Shown here: positions 43,673 to 53,764 of the stretch, piece by piece
Layout: every line of letters begins with the position of its first letter
Position numbering within the stretch: position 1 is the first letter of the stretch
Origin: Buchnera aphidicola (Acyrthosiphon lactucae)
GTDB lineage: Bacteria; Pseudomonadota; Gammaproteobacteria; Enterobacterales; Enterobacteriaceae
Length of the DNA stretch: 64,000 nt
NCBI RefSeq assembly: GCF_005083565.1
Contig: NZ_CP034891.1
Location: forward strand, 434,001 to 498,000
Direction of reading: 5' to 3'
Position numbers and translations under genes: made by a program
Notes under the pieces: generated by a model
The model's input: only the letters and a program-made list of their open reading frames with translations
The model's database searches: none
Told to the model about the DNA's origin: nothing

Positions 43673-45193
43673 ATGTTAGAAATAAAAAAAAAGAATAATG
43701 ATAATGGTAATATTTCTAATAATGAAATGACAAGTAGAGAAAAAAAACTTATTAATATGAAAAAAAAAGGATTTTCTTTTCCAAATAATTTCAGAAGAAA
43801 TACAACTTCAAAAAAAATTTATAAAAAACATCAAAAAAAAGATAGAAACGAACTTAAAATATCAAATATTGAAGTTTCTATTGCTGGTCGTATGATACAA
43901 AGACGTATTATGGGAAAAGCTTCTTTTTTTACACTACAAGATATGGAAGGGAAAATACAAATTTATATAAATGAAAAAAACATATCATCTGAATTTTATA
44001 ATACTCATTTCAAAAAATGGGACATTGGAGATATTTTAGGTGTAATTGGAATATTATTTAAAACTAAAACAGGAGAATTATCTGTTCATTGTCAAAATAT
44101 TAAAATACTCAATAAGTCTTTAAAATCTTTACCAGATAAATTTCATGGTTTATCTAATCAAGAAATACGTTATCGACAAAGATATCTCGATTTAATTAGT
44201 AATAATAAATTACATGATATTTTTAAAAAACGTTCTAATATTATTATGGCAATTCGTAATTTCATGATAAAAAATGATTTTTTAGAAGTAGAAACTCCAA
44301 TGTTACAAAGTATTCCTGGAGGAGCAAATGCTCGTCCTTTTATTACTTATCATAATGAAATAAATGCTAAAATGTATTTAAGAATAGCTCCTGAATTATA
44401 TTTAAAAAAATTAATTATTGGTGGTTTTGAACGTATTTTTGAACTTAATAGAAATTTTCGAAATGAGGGAGTATCAGCTCGTCACAATCCAGAATTTACT
44501 ATGATGGAAGCATACATTGCATATTCTAACTATGAAGACATGATGATATTAATCGAAAATCTTTTTAAAAGTATTACTAAATTTCTTTTTAACGATAATA
44601 AAATTATATTTAATAAAAATAATTTTGATTTTAGTCAACCATTTCATAGATTAACTATGAAAAATGCTATTCTTCAATTTAATCCCAAAATTACCTTATC
44701 TGATTTAAATGATTTTAAAAAGATAAAAAAAATTGCAAAATCTATAGGTATAAAAGTAAAAAAACAATGGGGAAACGGTCAAATAGAAAATGAAATTTTT
44801 GAAAAAACAGTAGAAAAAAAATTAATACAACCAACTTTTATTACTCAGTATCCAGTAGAAGTTTCTCCATTAGCAAGACGTAATGACATTAATCCAGACA
44901 CAACTGATAGATTTGAACTTTTTATTGCTGGATATGAAATAGGAAATGGATTTTCAGAACTAAATGATGTAGAAGATCAAAAAACACGATTTTTAAATCA
45001 AATTAAAAAAGCAAATAAGGAAGAAAATAAAAATATGTTTTATGATGAAGATTATATAGAAGCATTAAAATATGGTTTACCACCAACATCAGGATTAGGA
45101 ATTGGAATAGATCGTTTAATTATGATATTAACTGATCAAATTAGTATTCGTGATGTAATTTTATTTCCAACACTTCGTTCTTTTAAAAAATAA
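43673..45193 (+). CDS. lysS: Lysyl-tRNA synthetase (class II)
   Basis: LysRS (506 residues, E. coli 505) has an OB-fold anticodon domain (IAGRMIQRRIMGKASFFTLQD) and class II motifs (motif 2 RNFRNEGVSARHNPEFTMME; motif 3 GLGIGIDRLIM). It starts 9 bases after prfB, the E. coli prfB-lysS operon. The N-terminal extension is lysine- and asparagine-rich. Confidence 0.97.
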   Translation: MLEIKKKNNDNGNISNNEMTSREKKLINMKKKGFSFPNNFRRNTTSKKIYKKHQKKDRNELKISNIEVSIAGRMIQRRIMGKASFFTLQDMEGKIQIYINEKNISSEFYNTHFKKWDIGDILGVIGILFKTKTGELSVHCQNIKILNKSLKSLPDKFHGLSNQEIRYRQRYLDLISNNKLHDIFKKRSNIIMAIRNFMIKNDFLEVETPMLQSIPGGANARPFITYHNEINAKMYLRIAPELYLKKLIIGGFERIFELNRNFRNEGVSARHNPEFTMMEAYIAYSNYEDMMILIENLFKSITKFLFNDNKIIFNKNNFDFSQPFHRLTMKNAILQFNPKITLSDLNDFKKIKKIAKSIGIKVKKQWGNGQIENEIFEKTVEKKLIQPTFITQYPVEVSPLARRNDINPDTTDRFELFIAGYEIGNGFSELNDVEDQKTRFLNQIKKANKEENKNMFYDEDYIEALKYGLPPTSGLGIGIDRLIMILTDQISIRDVILFPTLRSFKK

Positions 45194-45195
45194 TT

Positions 45196-45230
45196 TTCAT
45201 ATATTAAAAGTTTATCTTTTTAAATATGAA
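45196..45230 (+). terminator. Imperfect hairpin in the lysS-lysA spacer
   Basis: TTCATATATTAAAAG and CTTTTTAAATATGAA pair except at two positions around TTTAT. The right arm contains the first in-frame ATG of the lysA frame (45226), which argues for a lysA start further downstream. Weak, AT-only stem. Confidence 0.35.
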
Positions 45231-45261
45231 AAATTTCATAAATTCAATGAGATATAACATC

Positions 45262-46509
45262 ATGCCACAACTTCTAAACAATACTGAAAGTAATCTCAAT
45301 ATAAAAAACGTTAAAAAACTAATAAAAAAATATCAACCTCCATTTTGGGTTTATGACTCTAATATTATCTATAAAAAAATTAAATTGTTAAAACAATTTG
45401 ATGTTATTAGATTTGCTCAAAAATCTTGTTCAAACATTAATATATTAAAGTTAATAAAAAATAAAAATGTAAAAATAGACGCTGTTTCATTAGGTGAAAT
45501 TGAAAGAGCTTTATCATCTGGATTTAAACCAAATACAAATGAAATTATCTTTACTGCAGATATTTTAGATGCAGAAACGTTATTTAAAGTAGTGGATTGT
45601 AAAATACCAGTAAATGCTGGTTCTTTAGATATGTTAACACAATTAGGAAAAGTTTCACCAGGTCATCATGTCTGGCTTAGAATTAATCCCAGATTTGGAT
45701 ATGGACATAGTAAAAAAACTAACACTGGAGGGGAAAATAGTAAACATGGAATTTGGGAACCTAAACTAGCAATTCCAATTATAAAAGAATATAAATTAAA
45801 ATTAATAGGCTTGCATATGCATATAGGTTCAGGAGTAAATTATTTACATTTAAAAAAAGTTTGTCAATCTATGATTAAATATGCTTTTGAATTAAATCAA
45901 AAAATATCATATATTTCTGTTGGCGGAGGATTACCCATACCTTATAAATTCGATGATAAAACTATTGATATAAAAAAATATTTTATGTTATGGGATATAG
46001 CAAGAAAAAAAATATCTAAATTTTTAGGAAAAAAAATTCAATTAGAAATTGAACCTGGAAGATTTTTAGTTGCAGAATCAGGTATTTTAATTTCTAGAGT
46101 ATGGGCTATAAAAAAAATGGGTAATAAAAATTTTGTTTTAGTAGATGTAGGATTTAATGATTTAATGAGACCAACTCTGTATGGTAGTTACCATCATATA
46201 TCTGTTGTTTCTGGAGATAATAGATATATTAACGAAAAAGAAACAATTGATACTGTTGTCGCAGGTCCTTTATGTGAATCAGGAGATATTTTTACACAAA
46301 AGGAAGGAGGAACAGTCCAAACTAGAAAATTACCTATTATAAAATTAGGTGACTATTTAATTTTTCATGATACAGGAGCTTATGGAGCTACAATGTCATC
46401 TAATTATAATACAAGACCACTTATTCCAGAAATATTATTAAAAAATAATGATTCGATTATTATTCGAAGACGTCAGACAATCGAAGAAATATTAAGTTTA
46501 GAAAAATAA
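45262..46509 (+). CDS. lysA: Diaminopimelate decarboxylase
   Basis: LysA makes lysine from meso-diaminopimelate, a nutritional product for the aphid. I prefer the ATG at 45262 (MPQLLNNTESN), giving 415 residues (E. coli 420) and the same N-terminal extent; ATGs at 45226 and 45247 would add unmatched residues, though the ribosome binding site does not settle it. The PLP lysine is in RFAQKSCSN, with HIGSGVNY, GGGLPIPY, EPGRFLVAESG and GPLCESGD conserved. Confidence 0.94.
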   Translation: MPQLLNNTESNLNIKNVKKLIKKYQPPFWVYDSNIIYKKIKLLKQFDVIRFAQKSCSNINILKLIKNKNVKIDAVSLGEIERALSSGFKPNTNEIIFTADILDAETLFKVVDCKIPVNAGSLDMLTQLGKVSPGHHVWLRINPRFGYGHSKKTNTGGENSKHGIWEPKLAIPIIKEYKLKLIGLHMHIGSGVNYLHLKKVCQSMIKYAFELNQKISYISVGGGLPIPYKFDDKTIDIKKYFMLWDIARKKISKFLGKKIQLEIEPGRFLVAESGILISRVWAIKKMGNKNFVLVDVGFNDLMRPTLYGSYHHISVVSGDNRYINEKETIDTVVAGPLCESGDIFTQKEGGTVQTRKLPIIKLGDYLIFHDTGAYGATMSSNYNTRPLIPEILLKNNDSIIIRRRQTIEEILSLEK

Positions 46510-46572
46510 TGCTTTTAAAAATAATTTGAAAATATAAAAATATTTTTTTATGAAGAGGTATTTCCAAAAAAA

Positions 46573-47424
46573 ATGTACATTTTTTTTCCTGACTTAAATC
46601 CTGTAATTTTTACTATTGGTCCTATATCTGCTCGTTGGTATGGTTTGATGTATATAATTAGTTTTTTATTTGCAATGTGGTATGGAAAAAAACTCAATAT
46701 TAAAAATAAAAAAAAATGGCATGAAAAAAAAGTCGAGACACTAGTATATGCTATTTTTTTAGGATCCTGTATTGGAGGGAGAATAGGATATATTATTTTT
46801 TATAATTTTACATATTTTTCTAAAAATATATTTCACATTTTTTATATATGGGAAGGAGGAATGTCATTTCATGGAGGATTAATAGGTGCCATATTTATAA
46901 TAGTATATTTTTCATTTAAATATAAAAAAAAAATACTAGAAATATCTGATTTTATAACTCCATTGATACCTTTTGGTTTAGGTGCTGGAAGATTAGGAAA
47001 TTTTATTAACAGTGAACTATGGGGTCGTGTATCAACAAATTTTTCATATGCAATGATTTTTCCTAATTCTCAATATCAAGATACAGAAATAATAAAAAAA
47101 TATCCTCAATTAACACCATTATTAGAAAAATATGGTGCATTACCACGTCATCCTTCACAATTATATGAATTTTTTTTAGAAGGAATTCTATTGTTTTTTA
47201 TAATTTATTTTTTTTCAAAAAAAAATAGACCAACAGGTAGTATTAGCGGTTTATTTTTAATTTGTTATGGAGTATTTAGAATATTTATAGAATTTTTTAG
47301 AGAACCAGATCCTCAAATAGGACTATTTAAAAATATGATTACTATGGGACAAATATTATCATTACCAATGATTATTTCTGGATTAATTATCATGTATAAA
47401 TCTTTCTATAAAAATCAATCATGA
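46573..47424 (+). CDS. lgt: Prolipoprotein diacylglyceryl transferase
   Basis: Lgt (283 residues, E. coli 291) attaches diacylglycerol to the lipobox cysteine of prolipoproteins in the inner membrane. Seven or so hydrophobic segments are visible; the catalytic region GGMSFHGGLIGA and the signature GRLGNFINSELWGR are intact. It is 6 bases upstream of thyA, the E. coli lgt-thyA pair. Its retention is notable because BamD and NlpD in this window have lost their lipobox. Confidence 0.97.
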   Translation: MYIFFPDLNPVIFTIGPISARWYGLMYIISFLFAMWYGKKLNIKNKKKWHEKKVETLVYAIFLGSCIGGRIGYIIFYNFTYFSKNIFHIFYIWEGGMSFHGGLIGAIFIIVYFSFKYKKKILEISDFITPLIPFGLGAGRLGNFINSELWGRVSTNFSYAMIFPNSQYQDTEIIKKYPQLTPLLEKYGALPRHPSQLYEFFLEGILLFFIIYFFSKKNRPTGSISGLFLICYGVFRIFIEFFREPDPQIGLFKNMITMGQILSLPMIISGLIIMYKSFYKNQS

Positions 47425-47430
47425 GGAATT

Positions 47431-48225
47431 ATGAAACAATATATTAAATTAATTAAAAAAATAATAAAAGTTGGAAATCAAAAGAAAGATCGTACAGGTA
47501 CAGGTACTTTATCTATTTTTGGTTATAACATGAAATTTAATTTAAAGAAAGGTTTCCCACTTCTTACAACAAAAAAATGTCATATTCCATCTATTATTTA
47601 TGAACTTTTATGGTTTTTAAAAGGAGATACTAATGTAAACTATCTTAATAAAAACAAAATATCAATTTGGAATAATTGGGCAAATAAATTTGGAGATGTT
47701 GGTCCAATATATGGAAAACAATGGAGAAGTTGGAGTACATTAGAAGGAAGTAACATCGATCAAATAAAGAATATATTAATAGAATTAAAACAAAATCCTG
47801 ATTCCCGTAGAATGATAGTTTCTAGTTGGAATGTAGGAGATATAAATAAAATGCGATTGCCTCCTTGCCATGTTCTTTTTCAATTTTATGTTTTTAAAAA
47901 TATATTAAGTTGTCAACTATATCAACGTTCTTGTGATGTATTTCTCGGACTACCTTTTAATATAGCTAGTTATGCAATACTTATACATATGGTAGCACAA
48001 CAGTGTAATTTTAAAGTTGGAGAATTTTTATGGACAGGAGGCGATGTTCACTTATATAATAATCATATTGAATTAGCAAAAAAACAAATACTTAGAACAC
48101 CTCGTAAACTTCCAGAATTAATAATTCTTAAAAAACCTAAATCATTATTCCAATATTCTTTTGAAGATTTTAAAATTGTTGGATACCATCCTTATCCTTC
48201 TATTAAAGGGAAAATATCTATATAA
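47431..48225 (+). CDS. thyA: Thymidylate synthase
   Basis: ThyA (264 residues, as in E. coli) methylates dUMP. The nucleophile C146 is in [12 protein letters not shown], and [25 protein letters not shown] and HLYNNH are conserved. A GAGGAATT site precedes the ATG. Confidence 0.98.
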   Translation: MKQYIKLIKKIIKVGNQKKDRTGTGTLSIFGYNMKFNLKKGFPLLTTKKCHIPSIIYELLWFLKGDTNVNYLNKNKISIWNNWANKFGDVGPIYGKQWRSWSTLEGSNIDQIKNILIELKQNPDSRRMIVSSWNVGDINKMRLPPCHVLFQFYVFKNILSCQLYQRSCDVFLGLPFNIASYAILIHMVAQQCNFKVGEFLWTGGDVHLYNNHIELAKKQILRTPRKLPELIILKKPKSLFQYSFEDFKIVGYHPYPSIKGKISI

Positions 48226-48282
48226 AAAATTTATATTCAAAAGAATATCTTTATAAATTCACTTGGATTAATTTTTATACAT

Positions 48283-49608
48283 ATGAAATATATATACATA
48301 AAAACTTGGGGTTGTCAAATGAATGAATATGATTCATCTATGATAATCACCTTATTACAAAAAAAAAACAAATATTTAATTACTGAATCAGTAGAAAACG
48401 CTGATATATTAATATTAAATACTTGTTCTATAAGAGAAAAAGCTCAAGAAAAAGTTTTTCATCAACTTGGAAGATGGAAAAAAATAAAAAATAAAAATCC
48501 AAAAGTTATTATTGCTGTAGGAGGTTGTGTAGCAACTCAAGAAGGTAAAGAAATTTTTAAAAGAGCAAATTACGTAGATATTATATTTGGAACTCAAACT
48601 TTACATAAATTACCTAAAATGATTTCTGAAGTAGAAAAAACAAAAAAATTATCTATTGATATTAGTTTTCCTAAATTAGAAAAATTTAAACATGTTTTAG
48701 AATCTAAAATAACAGGATATACAGCAAATGTTTCTATTATGGAAGGATGTAATAAATACTGTTCATTTTGTATAGTACCGTATACTAGAGGAAATGAAAT
48801 TAGTCGTCCATGTGATGATATTTTATTTGAAATATCAATTTTAGCAAAACAAGGAGTAAGAGAAATAAATTTATTAGGACAAAATGTTAATGCATATCAA
48901 GGTCCGACTTTTAACGGAAAAATTTGTTATTTTTCAGAATTAATCAGATTAGTTGCAGAAATAGATGGTATTGATAGAATTCGTTTTATTACTAGCAATC
49001 CACTCGAATTTACTGATGATATTATCGAAGTATATGAAGATACACCAAAACTAGTTAGCTTTTTACATCTTCCTGTTCAAAGTGGTTCTAATAAAATTCT
49101 AAATTTAATGAAACGTTCATATACAATAGAAGATTATGAGTCTATTGTTAAAAAACTCATTATTGCTAGACCTAATATTCAAATTAGTTCTGATTTTATT
49201 GTAGGTTTTCCTGGGGAATCTGAAATAGACTTTCAACAAACTATGATATTTATAAAAAATATAAATTTTGATATGAGCTTTAGTTTTATATACTCTAACC
49301 GACCTGGAACACCTGCTTCTAAAATGGAAGATAATATTGATATCAAGGAGAAAAAAAGACGTTTGTATATTTTACAAGATCGTATAAATAAACAAACTAT
49401 GTCATGGAGCAGAAAAATGTTTGGAAGCATACAATCTATTTTAGTAGAAGGTGTGTCTAATGAAAATATTATGTATTTATATGGACGAACAGAAAACAAT
49501 AGAATTGTTACTTTTAAAGGTTCATCTAAAATGATTGGACAATTTGTTAATATAAAAATTAAAAAAGTACATACACATTCATTAAAAGGTGAATTATTTG
49601 AAAATTAA
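48283..49608 (+). CDS. miaB: tRNA-2-methylthio-N6-dimethylallyladenosine synthase MiaB
   Basis: MiaB (441 residues, E. coli 474) is a radical-SAM methylthiotransferase acting on i6A37. N-terminal cluster cysteines are in [19 protein letters not shown] and GGCVATQ; the radical-SAM CxxxCxxC is in [17 protein letters not shown]. The TRAM domain is present, and about 30 residues at the C-terminus are absent relative to E. coli. ybeZ, which follows miaB in E. coli, has been lost. Confidence 0.96.
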   Translation: MKYIYIKTWGCQMNEYDSSMIITLLQKKNKYLITESVENADILILNTCSIREKAQEKVFHQLGRWKKIKNKNPKVIIAVGGCVATQEGKEIFKRANYVDIIFGTQTLHKLPKMISEVEKTKKLSIDISFPKLEKFKHVLESKITGYTANVSIMEGCNKYCSFCIVPYTRGNEISRPCDDILFEISILAKQGVREINLLGQNVNAYQGPTFNGKICYFSELIRLVAEIDGIDRIRFITSNPLEFTDDIIEVYEDTPKLVSFLHLPVQSGSNKILNLMKRSYTIEDYESIVKKLIIARPNIQISSDFIVGFPGESEIDFQQTMIFIKNINFDMSFSFIYSNRPGTPASKMEDNIDIKEKKRRLYILQDRINKQTMSWSRKMFGSIQSILVEGVSNENIMYLYGRTENNRIVTFKGSSKMIGQFVNIKIKKVHTHSLKGELFEN

Positions 49609-49622
49609 TTCAATTAAAATAT

Positions 49623-50089
49623 ATGAAAAATATTATTATAAATCTTCAACTTTGTTGTAAAAAAAACAAAAATATACCAAAAAAAATACATTTTAAAAAA
49701 TGGATCCAAAAAATTTTATATAAAAAAAAAATATTAATATAATAACAATAAGAATTGTAGACGAATTAGAAATTAAAAAGTTAAATTTTACTTATAGAAA
49801 AAAAAACAAACCAACAAATATTTTATCATTTCCTTTTAATAATTTTATCAAAGTTAATCATAAATTATTAGGAGATCTAGTATTATGTAAAAACATAATA
49901 GAAAAAGAATCTCTAAAATATAATAAATCACTGGAATCACATTGGGCTCATATAACAATACATGGAATATTACATTTATTAGGATATGATCATCAAAACG
50001 ATAAAGAAACAGATATTATGGAAAAAATGGAAAATAAAATAATGGTATCTTTAAATTATAAAAAACCACATATTTTAAAAAATTATTAA
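49623..50089 (+). CDS. ybeY: Endoribonuclease YbeY, frame broken at a 10-A tract
   Basis: YbeY is a metal-dependent RNase for 16S rRNA maturation and ribosome quality control. From the ATG at 49623 the frame reads MKNIIINLQLCCKK...WIQKILYKKK and ends at a stop at 49740-49742, just after an A10 tract. In the -1 frame the protein continues ITIRIVDELEIKKLNLTYR...PTNILSFPF to a stop at 50087-50089 and includes the metal motif HGILHLLGYDH. Adding one A gives 155 residues, exactly the E. coli length, with a gapless alignment through the tract. It precedes corC as in E. coli. Confidence 0.9.
49722..49731 (+). repeat. A10 tract at the ybeY frame break
   Basis: Ten A's at the frame change in ybeY; eleven restore one frame and the exact E. 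coli protein length. Confidence 0.88.
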
Positions 50090-50169
50090 TCTTTTATAAA
50101 AAATATTTTAACTCAAGCATTTCTACAATAGAATAGTAAAATATATTTTAAAATAGATAATCTAATACC

Positions 50170-51054
50170 ATGAGTGATAAGTATTCTCAAAACTGTGATA
50201 AAATTAATAGAAAAGGTTTTTTTTCCATTTTATTAAATCATATTTTTCATGATGAGCCTAAAAATAGAGAAGAATTATTAGTATTAATTCGTGATTCAGA
50301 ACAAAATGAACTAATTGATCAAGATACTTGCGATATGTTAGAAGGAGTTATGCATATTGTCAAAAAAAGAATAAAAGAAATTATGATCCCAAGAACACAA
50401 ATGATAACATTGAAATTAAACTATAATTTAAATGAATGTCTTGATATTATCATCGAATCTGCTCATTCGCGTTTTCCAGTAATGAGTAGTGATAATAATT
50501 ATGTTGAAGGATTTTTAATTGCTAAAGATTTATTACCATTTATGAAGAATTCAAATAACGTTTTTTTTATAAAAAATATATTGCGACCAGCCGTTGTAGT
50601 TCCAGAAAGTAAATATGTAGATAGAATGTTAAAAGAATTTCGTTCACAAAGAAACCATATGGCTATAGTAATAGACGAATTTGGAGCTGTTTCAGGTTTA
50701 GTAACTATAGAAGATATACTTGAATTAATCGTTGGAGAAATTGAAGATGAATATGATGACGAAGAAACATTAAATATTAGAAAAATTCAAAAATGCACAT
50801 TTTCTATTAGAGCACTTACAGAAATAAAAGAATTCAATGAAACTTTCAATACTAATTTTAGTGATAAAGAAGTAGATACTATAGGAGGATTAGTTATGAA
50901 AGAATTTGGTCATTTGCCAAGTCGTGGTGAAAGTATTAATATTGATGGTTATTCTTTTAAAATTTCTATAGCAGACAGTACAAAAGTTATACAACTACAT
51001 GTAACTATTCCAGACAACAAAGTACCAGTACTAATAGAATCAGAACAAAAATAA
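50170..51054 (+). CDS. corC: CorC/YbeX family CBS-domain protein (magnesium/cobalt efflux or ribosome-linked)
   Basis: The 294 residues (E. coli YbeX 292) have two CBS domains (IMIPRTQMITL...RFPVMSSDNNYVEGFLIAKDLL; HMAIVIDEFGAVSGLVTIEDILELIVGEIEDEYD) and a C-terminal CorC_HlyC domain. It has no membrane segments, so it is the cytosolic CorC type. It follows ybeY as in E. coli; lnt, the next E. coli gene, is missing. Confidence 0.94.
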   Translation: MSDKYSQNCDKINRKGFFSILLNHIFHDEPKNREELLVLIRDSEQNELIDQDTCDMLEGVMHIVKKRIKEIMIPRTQMITLKLNYNLNECLDIIIESAHSRFPVMSSDNNYVEGFLIAKDLLPFMKNSNNVFFIKNILRPAVVVPESKYVDRMLKEFRSQRNHMAIVIDEFGAVSGLVTIEDILELIVGEIEDEYDDEETLNIRKIQKCTFSIRALTEIKEFNETFNTNFSDKEVDTIGGLVMKEFGHLPSRGESINIDGYSFKISIADSTKVIQLHVTIPDNKVPVLIESEQK

Positions 51055-51147
51055 TGTTTTGTATTTAAACAAATAAAGAAATAAAATTATTTTTTAATTG
51101 ATATTAAAAAGTATTATATTTATTAAATATTTCTTTCAGAGAAAAAT

Positions 51148-53736
51148 ATGGAAAAAGAATATTCACCAAAAAAAATAGAACTTTACGTACAGGAATATTG
51201 GAAAAAAAATAAAACTTTTAAAGTAAAAGAAGATTTTAAAAAAGAAAAATATTATTGTCTTCCTATGCTCCCATACCCTTCTGGAAAACTACATATGGGT
51301 CATGTTAGAAATTATACTATTAGCGATGTTATTGCTCGATATCAAAGAATGCTAGGGAAAAATGTCTTACAACCAATGGGTTGGGATGCTTTTGGTTTAC
51401 CTGCCGAAGAAGCTGCAATAAAAAACAATACAACTCCTTTTTCCTGGACTGAAAAAAATATAAAATATATGAAAAAACAACTTCAATCATTAGGTTTTAG
51501 TTATGATTGGAGTCGTGAAATAACTACATGTAATCCAGAATATTACCGTTGGGAACAATGGTTTTTTACTAAATTATATGAGAAAAAACTTGTCTATAAA
51601 AAAAATAGTTTAGTTAACTGGTGTTCCCACGATAACACAGTTTTAGCAAACGAACAAGTTATTGATGGCTGCTGTTGGAGATGTAATAATAAAATAATAA
51701 TAAAAAAAATTCCACAGTGGTTTATAAAGATAAGAAATTATGCTGAATCTTTATATCAAGATTTAAAAAAATTAACTGACTGGCCTGAAAATGTAAAAAA
51801 TATGCAAAGGAATTGGATTGGACGGATAAAGGGATTTCAAATCACCTTAAATATTTTTAATACTCCTAAAAAATTAAAAGCGTTTACTAATAGATTAGAT
51901 CTTATAATGGGTATTACATATGTTTCAATATCTATTTGTCATGAATTATCTGTAAATTTATCTAAAAAAAATAAAATAATTAAAAAATTTATAAAGAAAT
52001 ATAAATATATCTCACCAGAAGAATTTAAAAAAGTCAAATATATAGGAATCAATACAAATCTATTTATTGTTCATCCGATTACAGAAGAAAAAATACCAAT
52101 TTGGATTTCAAATTTTACTATAAAAGAATATGGTACAAATGCAATATTATGTACTCCTGGACATAATGAAAACGATTGGAATTTCGCAGTCAAAAATAAT
52201 TTAAAAATTAAATATGTTGTTTTTAATCCTAAAAATAAAAAATTAAATTCAGATAGTTCTTTTATAAATATAAAAGGAATATTATTTAATTCTCAAGAAT
52301 TTGATGGGTTAAACTTTCAAGATAGTAGTGAAAAAATAAAAATAATATTATATCAAAAAAAAATATTAGAAGAAAAAATTAATTATAGATTACAAGACTG
52401 GTGCGTATCAAGACAACGTTATTGGGGAACTCCTATTCCAATGGCAAAATTTAAAAACGGGAAAATAATACCAATACCAGAAAATAAATTACCTGTAATC
52501 TTACCAAAAATTAAAAAAAATATTAATTTATTACAAAATCCGATTGACCGTAATTCTAATTGGGCTAAAATTTGTATAAATAATAAAAAAGCTATTAGAG
52601 AGACAGATACTTTTGATACGTTTATGGAGTCATCTTGGTACTATGCAAGATATACCTGTCCAAATTTTAATATAGGTATGATTGATTCAATAGCATCAAA
52701 ATATTGGCTGCCTGTCGATCAATATGTTGGTGGAATAGAACATGCAATTATGCATTTAATGTATTTTAGATTTTATCATAAATTATTACGTGATTTTAAA
52801 TTAGTAGATTCTGATGAACCAGTTAAAAGTTTATTATGTCAAGGTATGGTTCTTGCTGAAGCTTTTTATGAAATTGATAAAAAATCGCAACGAAATTGGT
52901 TGCATTCCTCATCAGTATTGATAAAACGTAATTTAAAAGGAGAAATTATTAAATCATATAATAAAGAAGGAAAAGAATTAATCTATGCAGGCATGATTAA
53001 AATGTCTAAATCAAAAAATAATGGCATCGAACCAGAACTAATGATTCAACGCTATGGAGCTGATACAATCCGTTTATTTATAATGTTTTCTGCCCCTGTA
53101 GAATCTTCATTAGAATGGAAAGAATCTGGTGTCAAAGGAGTATATCGTTTTTTAAATAAACTTTGGAAACTAATATTAAATTATATTGAAATACAAAACA
53201 CACATCAAAAAATGAATTTTAATTCTTTAAACTATCAACAGAGTGAATTACGTTACCAATTACATAAAACTATTTCTAAAGTTTCTGATGATATAAGTCG
53301 TCGAAAAACATTTAATACTGCTATTTCGGCAATTATGGAATTAGTAAACAAACTAGTAAAAGCTCCCATACAAGAAGAACAAGATAAATCTATTATGAGG
53401 GAATCTTTGATTTGTATTATCAAAATGCTATATCCATTTACACCTCATTTTTGTTTTTTTGTTTGGAATTACTTTTATGAAAAAACACCTATTGATAATG
53501 AAAAATGGCCTATGGTTAAAGAAGATATACTTCTTAAAAAATATGATATAATTATCGTTCAAATTAATGGAAAAACACGACATACTATAAAAATATCTAA
53601 TAATTTAAATAAAGAAGAAATTTTTTTACATATAAAAAATGAACCTACAATAAAAAAATATTTAGACAATGTTAATATAAAAAACATAATATACATTCCT
53701 AAAAAAATAATAAATTTTGTACTATACACTAAATAA
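51148..53736 (+). CDS. leuS: Leucyl-tRNA synthetase, editing site altered
   Basis: LeuRS (862 residues, E. coli 860) charges tRNA-Leu. The HMGH and KMSKS (618-622) signatures and the zinc region are intact, so aminoacylation should work. The CP1 editing domain is present but its active site has drifted: the E. coli TTRPDT (247-252) reads TNRLDL at the same residue numbers, so Thr248 is Asn and Thr252 is Leu, and the later GHDQRD reads GHNEND with only the last Asp kept. Hydrolysis of mischarged tRNA-Leu is therefore likely impaired (inference). lptE, the next E. coli gene, is lost. Confidence 0.96.
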   Translation: MEKEYSPKKIELYVQEYWKKNKTFKVKEDFKKEKYYCLPMLPYPSGKLHMGHVRNYTISDVIARYQRMLGKNVLQPMGWDAFGLPAEEAAIKNNTTPFSWTEKNIKYMKKQLQSLGFSYDWSREITTCNPEYYRWEQWFFTKLYEKKLVYKKNSLVNWCSHDNTVLANEQVIDGCCWRCNNKIIIKKIPQWFIKIRNYAESLYQDLKKLTDWPENVKNMQRNWIGRIKGFQITLNIFNTPKKLKAFTNRLDLIMGITYVSISICHELSVNLSKKNKIIKKFIKKYKYISPEEFKKVKYIGINTNLFIVHPITEEKIPIWISNFTIKEYGTNAILCTPGHNENDWNFAVKNNLKIKYVVFNPKNKKLNSDSSFINIKGILFNSQEFDGLNFQDSSEKIKIILYQKKILEEKINYRLQDWCVSRQRYWGTPIPMAKFKNGKIIPIPENKLPVILPKIKKNINLLQNPIDRNSNWAKICINNKKAIRETDTFDTFMESSWYYARYTCPNFNIGMIDSIASKYWLPVDQYVGGIEHAIMHLMYFRFYHKLLRDFKLVDSDEPVKSLLCQGMVLAEAFYEIDKKSQRNWLHSSSVLIKRNLKGEIIKSYNKEGKELIYAGMIKMSKSKNNGIEPELMIQRYGADTIRLFIMFSAPVESSLEWKESGVKGVYRFLNKLWKLILNYIEIQNTHQKMNFNSLNYQQSELRYQLHKTISKVSDDISRRKTFNTAISAIMELVNKLVKAPIQEEQDKSIMRESLICIIKMLYPFTPHFCFFVWNYFYEKTPIDNEKWPMVKEDILLKKYDIIIVQINGKTRHTIKISNNLNKEEIFLHIKNEPTIKKYLDNVNIKNIIYIPKKIINFVLYTK

Positions 53737-53764
53737 TACTTATAAAAATAGCACAATTTCTTAT

